IMG/VR virus record: IMGVR_UViG_3300033571_011469
Span: 1 to 22,085 of that record
Direction: 5' to 3' (one strand)
Origin: a virus
Length of the DNA: 22,085 nt
A program made the translations under genes and the position numbers. Position 1 is the first letter of the stretch. Every line of letters starts with the position of its first letter. This document shows positions 7,857-14,179 of this stretch, one piece after another. The notes below the pieces were generated by a model, which saw only the letters and a list, made by a program, of their open reading frames with translations, ran no database searches and was not told where the DNA came from.

Positions 7857-7948
7857 GTGTTGTCCAAGATCATTTTTAAAACATTTTTGGGTGTCCCGTT
7901 TTGTCCATTTTGAGAATCCAAGCGTTATCGTTTCGTTACCGAAAGCCC
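7857..7948. promoter_or_regulatory. AT-rich divergent control region between P3 and P4
   Basis: These 92 bases lie between the two divergent -35 elements and carry no gene. They hold A/T runs (ATTTTTAAAACATTTTT), repeated TGTCC words (TTGTCCA twice, TGTCCCG once), a direct repeat CGTTATCG/CGTTACCG, and an inverted repeat TTTCG-TTAC-CGAAA (7931-7944) ending four bases before the P4 -35. They could carry UP elements, operators or a replication origin; the sequence alone does not say which. Confidence 0.6.
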
Positions 7949-7977
7949 TTGACATCACAGCGTCAGGCTGCTTAGAT
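7949..7977 (+). promoter_or_regulatory. Promoter P4 with spacer dyad (class A)
   Basis: Plus strand: -35 TTGACA (7949-7954), 17-bp spacer, -10 TTAGAT (7972-7977). The dyad is ACAGC-N5-GCTGC (7957-7971), with one outer mismatch. It drives the rightward early genes from 8030 on. Confidence 0.85.
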
Positions 7978-8029
7978 GGAGTGTAGATCGCAAACAACTG
8001 CGGTCAATAACAGAATAGGGGGAACACAC

Positions 8030-8422
8030 ATGGAAACACGAGTGTTCGATCTGGGCACCATCCGTCTTGACGATGTTGCACTCATCGTGTCCGACATTGT
8101 GCGTGTCTACGAACGCACATTGGAATACACGAACTACATCATCGAAGATGAGTGCGTCCGACTCGTTAACGAAGAGCGGCGACGGCTGACACGCCACAAG
8201 ATCGCGGAAGCGAAAAGCCTACGCGATGCGTTAGACGATCCGAATGATCGACGTTACTCCATGAGTGCGTTTGATGCGGCGAGAAAACTCGCGGAAGCCC
8301 ACGAGTGGTACGGGCGCTGCATCGAACTGGTCACACACTTTGTCCACTTGGACAAGGCCGCAACCATCGAACACATTAAGTCAGAGCGTGCCCGTCGCAA
8401 GCGGATGGGGTGGGATGACTGA
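8030..8422 (+). CDS. Hypothetical helical early protein
   Basis: This gene encodes 130 residues beginning METRVFDLGTIRLDDVALIV. The frame is open from 7976, but that codon is inside the P4 -10, so the start is ATG 8030 with AGGGGGA upstream. The protein is highly charged and probably all-helical, with a basic region around RRRLTRHK and a basic C-terminus (ERARRKR); coiled-coil character is possible. No enzyme motif is seen and I do not recognise the family. As the first rightward early gene it may have a host-takeover or regulatory role, but that is inference from position only. Confidence 0.75.
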   Translation: METRVFDLGTIRLDDVALIVSDIVRVYERTLEYTNYIIEDECVRLVNEERRRLTRHKIAEAKSLRDALDDPNDRRYSMSAFDAARKLAEAHEWYGRCIELVTHFVHLDKAATIEHIKSERARRKRMGWDD

Positions 8423-8426
8423 GTGT

Positions 8427-8450
8427 TAGTCGAAACCCCGCGAGGGGTCG
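8427..8450 (+). ncRNA. Conserved GNRA-tetraloop hairpin block, right arm
   Basis: This is the plus-strand copy of the block at 7586-7609: TAGTCGAAA, hairpin CCCC-GCGA-GGGG, TCG. The loop differs (GCGA instead of GAAA) but remains a GNRA tetraloop, which points to selection on RNA structure. It starts five bases after the stop of the 8030-8422 gene. Confidence 0.55.
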
Positions 8451-8485
8451 CACGGGAATCGCCTCCCGTGCCTGACGAGACAGGC
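8450..8485 (+). ncRNA. Two further overlapping hairpins in the leader of a small membrane protein
   Basis: GCACGGGA (8450-8457) pairs perfectly with TCCCGTGC (8464-8471). GCCTG (8470-8474) pairs with CAGGC (8481-8485). The two hairpins share bases 8470-8471, so they partly exclude each other. With the preceding block they form a compact structured RNA before the GAAAGGGG ribosome-binding site (8485-8492) of the next gene. An attenuator, a processing site or a translational switch is possible. Confidence 0.45.
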
Positions 8486-8501
8486 GAAAGGGGTAACAGA
8501 A

Positions 8502-8603
8502 ATGAAGTTGACTAGGCGCGGCGAGACAGTCGCAGCGGTGGCGTTCCTCGTGCTGATCCTCGCGGGTATGGGGGTCGCGGGGTGGGTGGACGGACTCGCC
8601 TAA
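8502..8603 (+). CDS. 33-residue single-pass membrane protein
   Basis: A basic N-terminus (MKLTRRGE) precedes one hydrophobic helix of about 20 residues (AAVAFLVLILAGMGVAGW), and the protein ends DGLA. The ATG is preceded by GAAAGGGG nine bases upstream, a good ribosome-binding site, behind a strongly structured leader. Small phage membrane proteins of this type can act as superinfection-exclusion or lysis-accessory factors, but nothing in the sequence shows which. It sits alone between the hairpin cluster and promoter P5. Confidence 0.6.
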   Translation: MKLTRRGETVAAVAFLVLILAGMGVAGWVDGLA

Positions 8604-8634
8604 AACAGACATTACGGAATTAGGCAGTTTAGCC

Positions 8635-8663
8635 TTGACTATGCAGCGCGACCCTGCTTCACT
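8635..8663 (+). promoter_or_regulatory. Promoter P5 with spacer dyad (class B)
   Basis: -35 TTGACT (8635-8640), 17-bp spacer, -10 TTCACT (8658-8663), followed by AGACCT as in P6 and P7. The dyad is weaker: GCAGC-N5-CCTGC (8643-8657), with 4-bp arms. Where P6 and P7 have ATG at the predicted start site this copy has ATC, and the gene instead starts 37 bases on behind a ribosome-binding site. Confidence 0.75.
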
Positions 8664-8706
8664 AGACCTATCAGCGCCCCACGGGGCACGACAGAGGGGA
8701 AAGCAA

Positions 8707-8907
8707 ATGTTCACCATTATTCACCGCGACACCTATCAGGTCATCTACCAGGGGCCGCACAGCAACGTCGCATCCCGCAAGATGATGCAGGCAGGCGCGA
8801 TGCCTGCCGGATGGGTCAAGGTCAAGGGCAACACGGCAGACGCTCGCGCCGCCCTCGCGCTTGACGCAGAGCGCACCGCCGCCATGAAGGGAGCGTGGTC
8901 CCGATGA
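8707..8907 (+). CDS. Hypothetical small protein
   Basis: This gene encodes 66 residues beginning MFTIIHRDTYQVIYQGPHSN. The frame is open from 8635, but that part overlaps the promoter; the ATG at 8707 has AGAGGGGAAAG upstream and is chosen. The fold looks like two beta strands followed by helices, with an Ala-rich C-terminal helix (DARAALALDAERTAAM). It is unrecognised. It heads an overlapping chain of three genes (8707, 8904, 9242), so these products may act together. Confidence 0.72.
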   Translation: MFTIIHRDTYQVIYQGPHSNVASRKMMQAGAMPAGWVKVKGNTADARAALALDAERTAAMKGAWSR

Positions 8908-9245
8908 CCTACACAGTAGTCACAGAGCCGAACCCGTGGACGGGCGACGGACAGCCGCCCACCATTTACGCCGTTCAGGTCAATATGTGGGGCGCGGGAC
9001 CGTCTACGCTCCGCGACTTCCCCACAGAGGAAGCAGCGCGGGAGTTCATCGCCGCCGACAGCGCAGCGCCCGTGTGGGATGAGGACGGCTGCTGCAAGTG
9101 GTGCGGCATCGCGAAAAGCGACCTTGCCGTCTATCCCGCGTACTGGTTCGGCTGCAACCTGTGTGAGTCGAACATCGTTCGCGACGACGCCACCCCCGCG
9201 CCAGACAGCGAGTTCGAACCGCGCCACGACAGGGAGGACGCATGA
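8904..9245 (+). CDS. Hypothetical protein with zinc-ribbon-like knuckles
   Basis: This gene encodes 113 residues from an ATG that overlaps the previous stop (ATGA). A GTG three codons earlier is possible but the overlap favours the ATG. Two Cys pairs, CKWC (C64/C67) and CNLC (C84/C87), are spaced like a treble-clef or zinc-ribbon site. The N-terminal 60 residues are a separate alpha/beta region (FPTEEAAREFIAAD). It may bind nucleic acid or protein through the zinc site, but the family is not recognised. Confidence 0.72.
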   Translation: MTYTVVTEPNPWTGDGQPPTIYAVQVNMWGAGPSTLRDFPTEEAAREFIAADSAAPVWDEDGCCKWCGIAKSDLAVYPAYWFGCNLCESNIVRDDATPAPDSEFEPRHDREDA

Positions 9246-9649
9246 CCGCCAACATTAACCCGCTTGCGCTTGTTGGGGTCGATTGCCCGGACTGTCACGG
9301 CGTACGGTTCTGTGAGCCTGAGTGCATCTGCCCCGCCTGCTTCCCCGATAGGTTTATGACTAGCGTGGAGGACAGCATCCGGCAATGGGGCGAGTTCGCT
9401 CCCGCGCTCTCGCACATGAACGTAGGGGGCATCAAATGGGACTGGTCAACATCTGCTGCGAAGCCCACCGTTCATAGTGTCGAAGTCGCCACGAAAGATC
9501 GGACTCTTGTGGAAGTGTTTGTGCGTGGCGGGAAGTTCCATGCCGAATACTGCGAGTACGACAAGCATGAGAACTTTTGGAATGTCACGCACTCCGCTAG
9601 TTTCATGCACCCGCATGAGATCACCGATTGGGTAAACAAGTTCCGTTAG
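9242..9649 (+). CDS. Hypothetical Cys-rich protein
   Basis: This gene encodes 135 residues starting at an ATG overlapping the previous stop by four bases. The N-terminus holds six Cys within 19 residues (C15, C18, C24, C28, C30, C33: CPDC, CEPECICPAC), a likely two-zinc or compact zinc site. The remainder is beta-rich (VHSVEVATKDRTLVEVFVRG). The ending HEITDWVNKFR looks helical. No enzymatic motif is visible. Together with 8904-9245 it makes two zinc-knuckle proteins in one coupled unit. Confidence 0.72.
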   Translation: MTANINPLALVGVDCPDCHGVRFCEPECICPACFPDRFMTSVEDSIRQWGEFAPALSHMNVGGIKWDWSTSAAKPTVHSVEVATKDRTLVEVFVRGGKFHAEYCEYDKHENFWNVTHSASFMHPHEITDWVNKFR

Positions 9650-9657
9650 GAGGAACC

Positions 9658-9840
9658 GTGTCAGGTTATTGGACGGCTACAGAGGTCGCGCGAGAATTGG
9701 GGCTAGCCCCGTCTACCGTGACCGCGTACCGGGCGCGCGGCAAGATGCCTGCCCCGGATGTGCAGTACGGGCGCACACCGCTATGGAAGCCCGAAACCAT
9801 TAAGTCATGGCGTGAGGCATCGCCCCGCGTCAAGGCGTAA
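9658..9840 (+). CDS. Small HTH DNA-binding protein (excisionase/MerR-like)
   Basis: This gene encodes 60 residues from a GTG with a strong TAGGAGG ribosome-binding site seven bases upstream of it. WTATEVARELGLAPSTVTAY is a MerR/excisionase-type helix-turn-helix, followed by the wing-like R..GKMPAPDVQYGRTPLW and an ETIKSW helix. Proteins of this size and layout bind DNA as phage regulators or excisionases. There is no integrase in the window, so a regulatory role for the downstream recombination genes is more likely than excision. It could be a candidate for binding the spacer dyads, though nothing proves it. Confidence 0.82.
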   Translation: MSGYWTATEVARELGLAPSTVTAYRARGKMPAPDVQYGRTPLWKPETIKSWREASPRVKA

Positions 9841-9858
9841 ACCAGAAAGAGGGGCACG

Positions 9859-10554
9859 ATGAAACTCACTCCGCAGCAATACGCGACGCTGCTTAAGCCG
9901 CTCGCGAAGCATCGCGTGTCATCCCGTCAGCAGGGCGGGATGAGCCTGTCCTATCTGGAAGCGTGGGACGTTAAGGCGCACCTTATCCGGGTGTTCGGTT
10001 TCGGTGGATGGTCCGCTGACGTTCTCTCCGCTGATCTCGCGTTCGAAGATCAGGACGACAAGGGGCGTTGGAATGTCGGCTACAAAGTAGTGATGCGTCT
10101 GCGCCTACATGTAGATGAAGATTTCCTAGGAGACACGACATATACGGAAGCCGCTGTGGGTTCAGCGACTCTCCCGCAGCGTGGGGAAGCGCACGATATG
10201 GCGGTCAAGACGGCAGAGTCGGACGCGCTCAAGCGCGCCGCGATTAACCTAGGCACACAGTTCGGGCTGTCCCTGTACGACGGGGGTAATCGTAACGATG
10301 TTGTTGGGCACACGCTGAACCCGCCTGAGGGTTACGCGGTCGCGGTGGAACAGTTCACGCCGCCACCGGATGCCGTGTTCACGCTGTTGAGTGACATGCT
10401 ATCCGTGCAAACTGAGGCAGACCTAAAGGCGATCTATGATCGGCTAGACGAAATGGGCGCGTTGGATTCGCTGCTTTACGACGGCAAGGATGACACCCCG
10501 CGTAGTCGAATCCTTGACCGTCTGGCGCAACTGCGTGAGAACGCGGGGGCGTGA
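9859..10554 (+). CDS. Rad52-like single-strand annealing recombinase
   Basis: This gene encodes 231 residues. The central part follows the Rad52/22 annealing family: a Tyr/Trp-containing N-terminal region (SLSYLEAWDVKAHLIRVFGF, GGWS), a beta region (VGYKVVMRLRLHV), then AVGSATLPQRGEAHDMAVKT and AESDALKRAAINLGTQFGL. The last is the conserved helix found in Rad52-type phage proteins. Such proteins coat ssDNA and anneal complementary strands during phage recombination and replication. The C-terminal 70 residues are a charged helical extension. An AAAGAGGGG ribosome-binding site precedes the ATG. The neighbouring Cas4-like nuclease (11012) could produce its ssDNA substrate. Confidence 0.88.
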   Translation: MKLTPQQYATLLKPLAKHRVSSRQQGGMSLSYLEAWDVKAHLIRVFGFGGWSADVLSADLAFEDQDDKGRWNVGYKVVMRLRLHVDEDFLGDTTYTEAAVGSATLPQRGEAHDMAVKTAESDALKRAAINLGTQFGLSLYDGGNRNDVVGHTLNPPEGYAVAVEQFTPPPDAVFTLLSDMLSVQTEADLKAIYDRLDEMGALDSLLYDGKDDTPRSRILDRLAQLRENAGA

Positions 10555-10922
10555 TGAGTCGCCTTTACACCCCGGCAGATGTGGAAGCGAAACTTGTCGC
10601 GCTCTCGCAAGAGTACGACGAATCGCACAAGCAACTAGACCATGCGGAAATGGAATACGCGTCGGCTAAGTCGCTGTACGAAATTAACTCCGCGAGGGCT
10701 AGGCTCACGATTCGCGCTCGCGCTCTGGAAGCGGGACGCAAGATAACGGTTCAGGAAGTGGACGACGAATCGACAGTAGAGTGCGCGAGCGAACTCACGC
10801 GCCTGAACACGAGTGAGGCTATCGTCCGGGCTGCGCGCGCTAACGCACAACGGCTGCGGACACAGATTGACATTGCGCGTAGTGTCGGCACAGCGGTTCG
10901 CGCCGCTATGGATATGGGGTGA
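10554..10922 (+). CDS. Hypothetical coiled-coil protein next to the annealing protein
   Basis: This gene encodes 122 residues from an ATG sharing one base with the previous stop (TGATG); a GTG one codon earlier is the alternative. The sequence is almost entirely helical with heptad-like Leu/Ala spacing (VEAKLVALSQEYDESHKQLD; RAARANAQRLRTQIDIARS), so a coiled coil is likely. Short coiled-coil proteins are commonly encoded between the annealer and the nuclease of phage recombination operons. A partner role is plausible but not shown. Confidence 0.78.
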   Translation: MSRLYTPADVEAKLVALSQEYDESHKQLDHAEMEYASAKSLYEINSARARLTIRARALEAGRKITVQEVDDESTVECASELTRLNTSEAIVRAARANAQRLRTQIDIARSVGTAVRAAMDMG

Positions 10923-10926
10923 TCGC

Positions 10927-11019
10927 ATGAACCTGATAGACCTGATCGTCGTTGGGCTTGTGTTCGCGCTTGGCTACTGGTTGGGAATGACCGGGGATAA
11001 GCGGGACCGCGATGGATAA
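10927..11019 (+). CDS. 30-residue single-pass membrane protein
   Basis: This small protein begins MNLIDLIVVGLVFALGYWLG and ends with a charged tail (TGDKRDRDG). Residues 3-20 form one hydrophobic helix. The start lies four bases after the preceding stop and the gene overlaps the next start by eight bases, so it fits the operon tightly. The upstream Shine-Dalgarno sequence is poor, and coupling may supply ribosomes. The function is unknown. Confidence 0.6.
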   Translation: MNLIDLIVVGLVFALGYWLGMTGDKRDRDG

Positions 11020-11671
11020 AAATTTCGTACTGTCGTTAATGTCGAACAAGCAGAGTGCGAGGTCTGTGCAAAAGGCTGTCGGACCTAGCGAGATCGGAGG
11101 GTGCCGCGCACAGGTGTGGCATCGCCTGTTCGGGACGCGCACAACAAATCCTGACACGTTGGAAATGGCTGCGTGGATGGGCACAGCGATTCACACAGAG
11201 TTGGAAAAGCGGATCACGCGACTTGACCCTTTCGGTGAGCGTTACATAACGGAAATGGAAGTCAGCGCAGACGGGCTCACGGGTCATGTGGATGTGTACG
11301 ACACCGCCGCACATGAAGTGATCGACTGGAAAACGACCACAAAAAGCAAACTTGCGAGCAAGTCGCACCCGTGGCCTAGCGACCAGCAGCGTATGCAGGT
11401 TCAGTTGTACGCATATCTGCTCACATGCAATGACAAGATCGTGGAAACGGTAACGCTTGTGGGGATTCCACGCGACGGCAACGAGAACCATGTACAGATT
11501 CACAGCGAACCGTACGATCCTGAACTTGCGTTGCAGGGAATCGAGTGGCTGCGCGAACTAGAAACCTTGGATACGCCACCTGAGGGTGACCGTCCGGTGC
11601 GTTTCTGCCGGGACTACTGCAAATTTTATGACGCGACAGGGGAGATCGGTTGCCCCGGAGGGGATCGGTAA
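11012..11671 (+). CDS. Cas4/RecB-like exonuclease with Fe-S cysteines
   Basis: This 219-residue protein is of the PD-(D/E)XK superfamily. H61 (AWMGTAIH), D94 (GHVDVYD), D105 and K107 (EVIDWKTT) fit the RecB-type active site, and QVQLYAYLL (from Q129) fits the motif that follows. Four Cys in the Cas4/AddB arrangement, C31 near the N-terminus and C199, C203, C214 at the C-terminus, should hold a 4Fe-4S cluster. It is expected to resect DNA ends and deliver ssDNA to the Rad52-like annealer three genes upstream. It overlaps the small membrane gene by eight bases. All key residues are present. Confidence 0.88.
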   Translation: MDKNFVLSLMSNKQSARSVQKAVGPSEIGGCRAQVWHRLFGTRTTNPDTLEMAAWMGTAIHTELEKRITRLDPFGERYITEMEVSADGLTGHVDVYDTAAHEVIDWKTTTKSKLASKSHPWPSDQQRMQVQLYAYLLTCNDKIVETVTLVGIPRDGNENHVQIHSEPYDPELALQGIEWLRELETLDTPPEGDRPVRFCRDYCKFYDATGEIGCPGGDR

Positions 11672-12093
11672 TGAGTTTGTGGGAATTGTTTGGGGACGAC
11701 ATAGAACGTCTAGAGAAAATCCACGCCTGTTCCGGGGAATCGTGTCAGGTGTGTGCGCTTGACCCGTCAGCGGCTAGACCGCGTTACGATTCGCGGCAAA
11801 TGGCGCTGTTGCCCGATGAGATCGAAGTGCGTTTCGTGAAGTTCCATCACGATAACCCGCAGGTGTATGACGCTCTTGTGAGTTTGGCGCGTGAATGGAA
11901 GCAGGCGGGTAACGAAAAGTGCAGCATTAAGATGCTCTTTGAGATTCTGCGCTGGCAGTACGGTATCCAAACCCGGACAGGGGAACCGTTCGCGCTTAGT
12001 AACGATTTCACTAGCCGTTACGCGCGTCTGATTGCGGCGAACGAACCTGATTTGGCAGACCTGTTTCATTTCCGTCAGTTGCATGGGGAGTAG
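11671..12093 (+). CDS. Conserved phage hypothetical protein
   Basis: This gene encodes 140 residues from an ATG sharing one base with the previous stop (TAATG). The pattern F..NP.VYDALVSLA..WKQAG, then SIKMLFEILRWQYGIQT, then LSNDF.SRYARLI, then PDLADLFHFRQL is one I associate with a widespread phage protein of unknown function often found near replication genes. An N-terminal CSGESCQVC adds three Cys. The protein is mostly helical. No catalytic site is evident. Its place between the nuclease and the replication initiator suggests a DNA-metabolism role. Confidence 0.78.
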   Translation: MSLWELFGDDIERLEKIHACSGESCQVCALDPSAARPRYDSRQMALLPDEIEVRFVKFHHDNPQVYDALVSLAREWKQAGNEKCSIKMLFEILRWQYGIQTRTGEPFALSNDFTSRYARLIAANEPDLADLFHFRQLHGE

Positions 12094-12097
12094 ATAG

Positions 12098-12934
12098 ATG
12101 ATCGTTCGCGCGCCGCGCCCAGAGTCCCATTTCGTCCAGATCAGGAACGAGGTCATTAGGGACCGCCGACTGTCCTATAAGGCGCGTGGTCTGCTGGCCT
12201 ACATGCTTTCGTTCCCTGACAACTATCGGATTACGGCTGATTTGCTTGCGGAGTCGTCTGATTCGGACGGTAGGCGAGCGGTCTTGAGTGGGTTGGATGA
12301 GTTGCGGGAAACCGGGTATCTAGTAACGGTTACTGAGCGGGATGCGAAGGGGCAGTTCGCTAAGACTTCATTCATCTACGATGACCCACAAACGCCTAAC
12401 ATTACGGAAATGAATGGACATTACCCGAAGTCGGATTATGCGAAGTCGGAAAACCGCACTATAAATACAGAACACTTAGAACAGAACACTAGAACTACTA
12501 CTATCCATCATTCGCCAGAGCCTTTCCCGGAACTGACCCCCTCAGAGCCACACAGAGAGCCGGAAATTCCCCCGGCCCTAGTCACCCCGGACCTACCTGT
12601 CGCGTACGCCAGAGTCTCCTACAGCCCCCTTTTCGAAGTGTTCTGGCAGGTCTACCCTAGGCGCGTCGGGAAAAAGGCTGCATACGGCGCGTGGAAGCAA
12701 GCGATCTGCGAGACTGACGCGGGTTTGATCATCGCCGCCGCTGAACGTTACGCCCACGACCCCAACCGGGAAGATCAGTTCACCGCGCACCCGCAAACGT
12801 GGCTGCGTCAAGGGCGATGGGACGACGAACCGTTACCCGCGAAAAGCACTAGACAAGCGACCGGGGGAGAGCGCAGGATGGATGCCTACGCCGCGCTCGC
12901 TGCGAAGTTCGGACAGAGGGAGATCGGGGCATGA
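12098..12934 (+). CDS. Replication initiation-like protein (wHTH, replisome organiser type)
   Basis: This gene encodes 278 residues. Residues about 20-80 form a winged-helix domain (LSYKARGLLAYMLSFPDNY, ELRETGYLVTV). Residues about 100-175 are a Pro/Thr/Asn-rich linker. Residues about 180-245 hold FWQVYPRRVGKKAAYGAW and HPQTWLRQGRWDDE, a domain typical of phage replication initiator and DnaD-like proteins. The likely role is to bind the phage origin and, with the next gene, load the host helicase. The ATG follows a GGGGAG site and the stop overlaps the next start (ATGA). The linker and internal A/T-rich codons (around 12460-12510) could contain the origin, as in lambda gene O, but I see no clear iteron set. 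Confidence 0.82.
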   Translation: MIVRAPRPESHFVQIRNEVIRDRRLSYKARGLLAYMLSFPDNYRITADLLAESSDSDGRRAVLSGLDELRETGYLVTVTERDAKGQFAKTSFIYDDPQTPNITEMNGHYPKSDYAKSENRTINTEHLEQNTRTTTIHHSPEPFPELTPSEPHREPEIPPALVTPDLPVAYARVSYSPLFEVFWQVYPRRVGKKAAYGAWKQAICETDAGLIIAAAERYAHDPNREDQFTAHPQTWLRQGRWDDEPLPAKSTRQATGGERRMDAYAALAAKFGQREIGA

Positions 12935-13401
12935 CAGACGCGGAAGTGTTAGGGCTGCTGATTTACGCGAACGAACTAGACGGCAGACACTCGCCCAACG
13001 AGGCTAAGGTGCTGGCGTGGCAGGACGTACTCCGCGACGCCGCGCCCGGCATGACAGTAGAGTTCGCGCGCGACACAATCCGACAGCATTACGGCGCGAC
13101 GGACGCGATGCTCACACCCGCTACCCTTGTTGCATCATGGAAAAAGCACGCACGTTACTTACACGAATCACGCAAAGCATTAAGCGATACGTCCCCGGAG
13201 CGACATTGCGGGAAGCAGAATTGCGTATGCACGCACGGCGACCCCTGCTTTAAAGGGTGGATTGACTATGAGGATGCGACTTCCCCGTGCCGCATGTGCC
13301 GGGGCGATCTCGCGAACACGCTTGACCTAATCGCGCCAGTAGGGTCACGGAGCGAACACGATTGGGCGACCCTGCGCCTGCGCCACTTGGAGCGGTCGTG
13401 A
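12931..13401 (+). CDS. Putative helicase-loader-like protein with zinc-binding C-terminus
   Basis: This gene encodes 156 residues. The N-terminal 75 residues (VLGLLIYANELDG, VLAWQDVLRDAAPGMTVEFA, HYGATDAMLTPATLV) fit the small all-helical domain of phage helicase loaders or inhibitors of the G39P type. The C-terminal part has six Cys (C93, C98, C100, C106, C120, C123; CVC, DPCFKGWID, PCRMCRG), a probable zinc ribbon. It is translationally coupled to the initiator-like gene by a four-base overlap, the usual initiator-loader pairing. No Walker motif is present, so it would be a non-ATPase loader. The function is inferred. Confidence 0.72.
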   Translation: MTDAEVLGLLIYANELDGRHSPNEAKVLAWQDVLRDAAPGMTVEFARDTIRQHYGATDAMLTPATLVASWKKHARYLHESRKALSDTSPERHCGKQNCVCTHGDPCFKGWIDYEDATSPCRMCRGDLANTLDLIAPVGSRSEHDWATLRLRHLERS

Positions 13402-13490
13402 TGGTCCACCGCTGCACAGGCTGTGGCGGTTGGGTGTATGGGCTGCGGGAGTGCCAGACCTGTCGGGTTCTCAGGTCGCGCCCCCACTAG
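13401..13490 (+). CDS. 29-residue mini zinc ribbon protein
   Basis: This small protein starts MVHRCTGCGG and carries two CXXC knuckles, C5/C8 and C18/C21, which is the minimum for a zinc ribbon. Its ATG shares one base with the TGA of the previous gene, so it would be translated by coupling. The tail is basic (RVLRSRPH). It may be an accessory of the replication proteins or a free nucleic-acid-binding peptide. It is very short, so the call rests on the Cys pattern and the overlap. Confidence 0.55.
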   Translation: MVHRCTGCGGWVYGLRECQTCRVLRSRPH

Positions 13491-13546
13491 GGGGAATCGT
13501 ACATTCCTGACCTTTCGGAAACTTTCGGGATTTCCTAGGTTTGGGC

Positions 13547-13575
13547 TTAACAGGGCAGGGTCAGGCTGCTTAACT
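13547..13575 (+). promoter_or_regulatory. Promoter P6 with spacer dyad (class B)
   Basis: -35 TTAACA (13547-13552), 17-bp spacer, -10 TTAACT (13570-13575), then AGACCT and ATG at 13582. The dyad is GCAGG-N5-GCTGC (13555-13569), with 4-bp arms. The 35 bases upstream (13512-13546) closely match those upstream of P7 (CGGAAACTTT, then a GGGATTTCC-like word, then TTTGGGC). Confidence 0.82.
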
Positions 13576-13581
13576 AGACCT

Positions 13582-13755
13582 ATGAGCGCAGAAGAGGGGA
13601 ACATGATGAAAGACCCGAAGCGAGTGGAAGCCGGACGCAAGGCTTACGCCACATACAAGCGTAACGCAGCGGCACGCCCATCCACCACGAAGCAGTATGT
13701 GGCAGAACTAGCAGAGAAAATCCGCGAAGCAGCGGCACGCAAGAGCGAAGGCTGA
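13582..13755 (+). CDS. Small basic protein, possibly leaderless
   Basis: This gene encodes 57 residues if it starts at 13582 (MSAEEGNMMKDPKRVEAGRK), where the ATG sits six bases after the -10 and so at the predicted transcription start. Two further in-frame ATGs at 13603 and 13606 have GAGGGG upstream and would give 50 or 49 residues. The core is basic and helical, with similarity in style to AT-hook-like or ribosome-associated small phage proteins (KRVEAGRKAYATYKRNAAA). The function is unknown. Both starts may be used. Confidence 0.65.
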   Translation: MSAEEGNMMKDPKRVEAGRKAYATYKRNAAARPSTTKQYVAELAEKIREAAARKSEG

Positions 13756-13760
13756 TCAAG

Positions 13761-13967
13761 ATGGGCAGAGTCGAAGCCGCAAAGACCATCGCGCTCGCTG
13801 TTCGCGTCAAGGCGCGTCGCACAGAAACCGCAATCACCTTGAGCATGTGCGAAGAAATGGTCAGCGAATACCGCAACGCGTACTACGCGGGATCAGCGAA
13901 TAACGCGGCTGCAAAGATCGCGAATCCAAAGACCGTGTTCCGCTTCGCAACTCAGTACGAACTCTAG
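13761..13967 (+). CDS. Hypothetical small helical protein
   Basis: This gene encodes 68 residues beginning MGRVEAAKTIALAVRVKARR. It starts five bases after the previous stop and has no strong Shine-Dalgarno sequence. It is rich in Ala, Arg and Lys and mostly helical, with one Cys (SMCEEMV) and Tyr-rich EYRNAYYAGS. It may be distantly related to its upstream neighbour in composition. No family is recognised. Confidence 0.6.
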   Translation: MGRVEAAKTIALAVRVKARRTETAITLSMCEEMVSEYRNAYYAGSANNAAAKIANPKTVFRFATQYEL

Positions 13968-13980
13968 GGAGTCAACTAAC

Positions 13981-14148
13981 ATGAACGCACCGAAGGTCAC
14001 GATCAAGCGCACTACTTACGGTTGGGATGTTCTCGCAGACGGCGCGGTCGTTACTACATGCGCTAGCCGACGCGAAGCGCAGTACGAACAGGATATGGCC
14101 CGTATTCGCTTTGCTGCGTCGAACACCGTTACGACGGAGGGCAAGTGA
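13981..14148 (+). CDS. Hypothetical 55-residue protein
   Basis: The start MNAPKVTIKRTTYGWDVLAD suggests a beta hairpin, followed by a helix (SRREAQYEQDMARIRFAA). The ATG at 13981 follows AGGGAGTCAACTAAC, a usable ribosome-binding site. Many phages carry small proteins that begin with a strand-turn-strand 'GW.V..DG' pattern, but I cannot name one. It sits between the small P6-driven genes and RusA. Confidence 0.6.
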   Translation: MNAPKVTIKRTTYGWDVLADGAVVTTCASRREAQYEQDMARIRFAASNTVTTEGK

Positions 14149-14179
14149 TGGACACCATTACTTACGAGGCGGGTCGATC

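Noticed and set aside
7976-8029. Upstream ATG at 7976 for the 8030-8422 gene
   Set aside because: It lies inside the P4 -10, upstream of the predicted transcription start. The ATG at 8030 has a good ribosome-binding site.
7586-8485. Reading the GNRA hairpins as Rho-independent terminators
   Set aside because: No T-tract follows either copy, unlike the three clear terminators in this window.
8635-8706. Upstream extension of the 8707-8907 gene to a TTG at 8635
   Set aside because: The extension covers the -35, spacer and -10 of promoter P5, so it would not be in the transcript.
12400-12520. Origin iterons inside the replication initiator gene
   Set aside because: The stretch is more A/T-rich and has short repeats (CGAAGTCGGA twice, ATTACGGAA/ATTACCCGAA), but they encode protein and are too few to call iterons.
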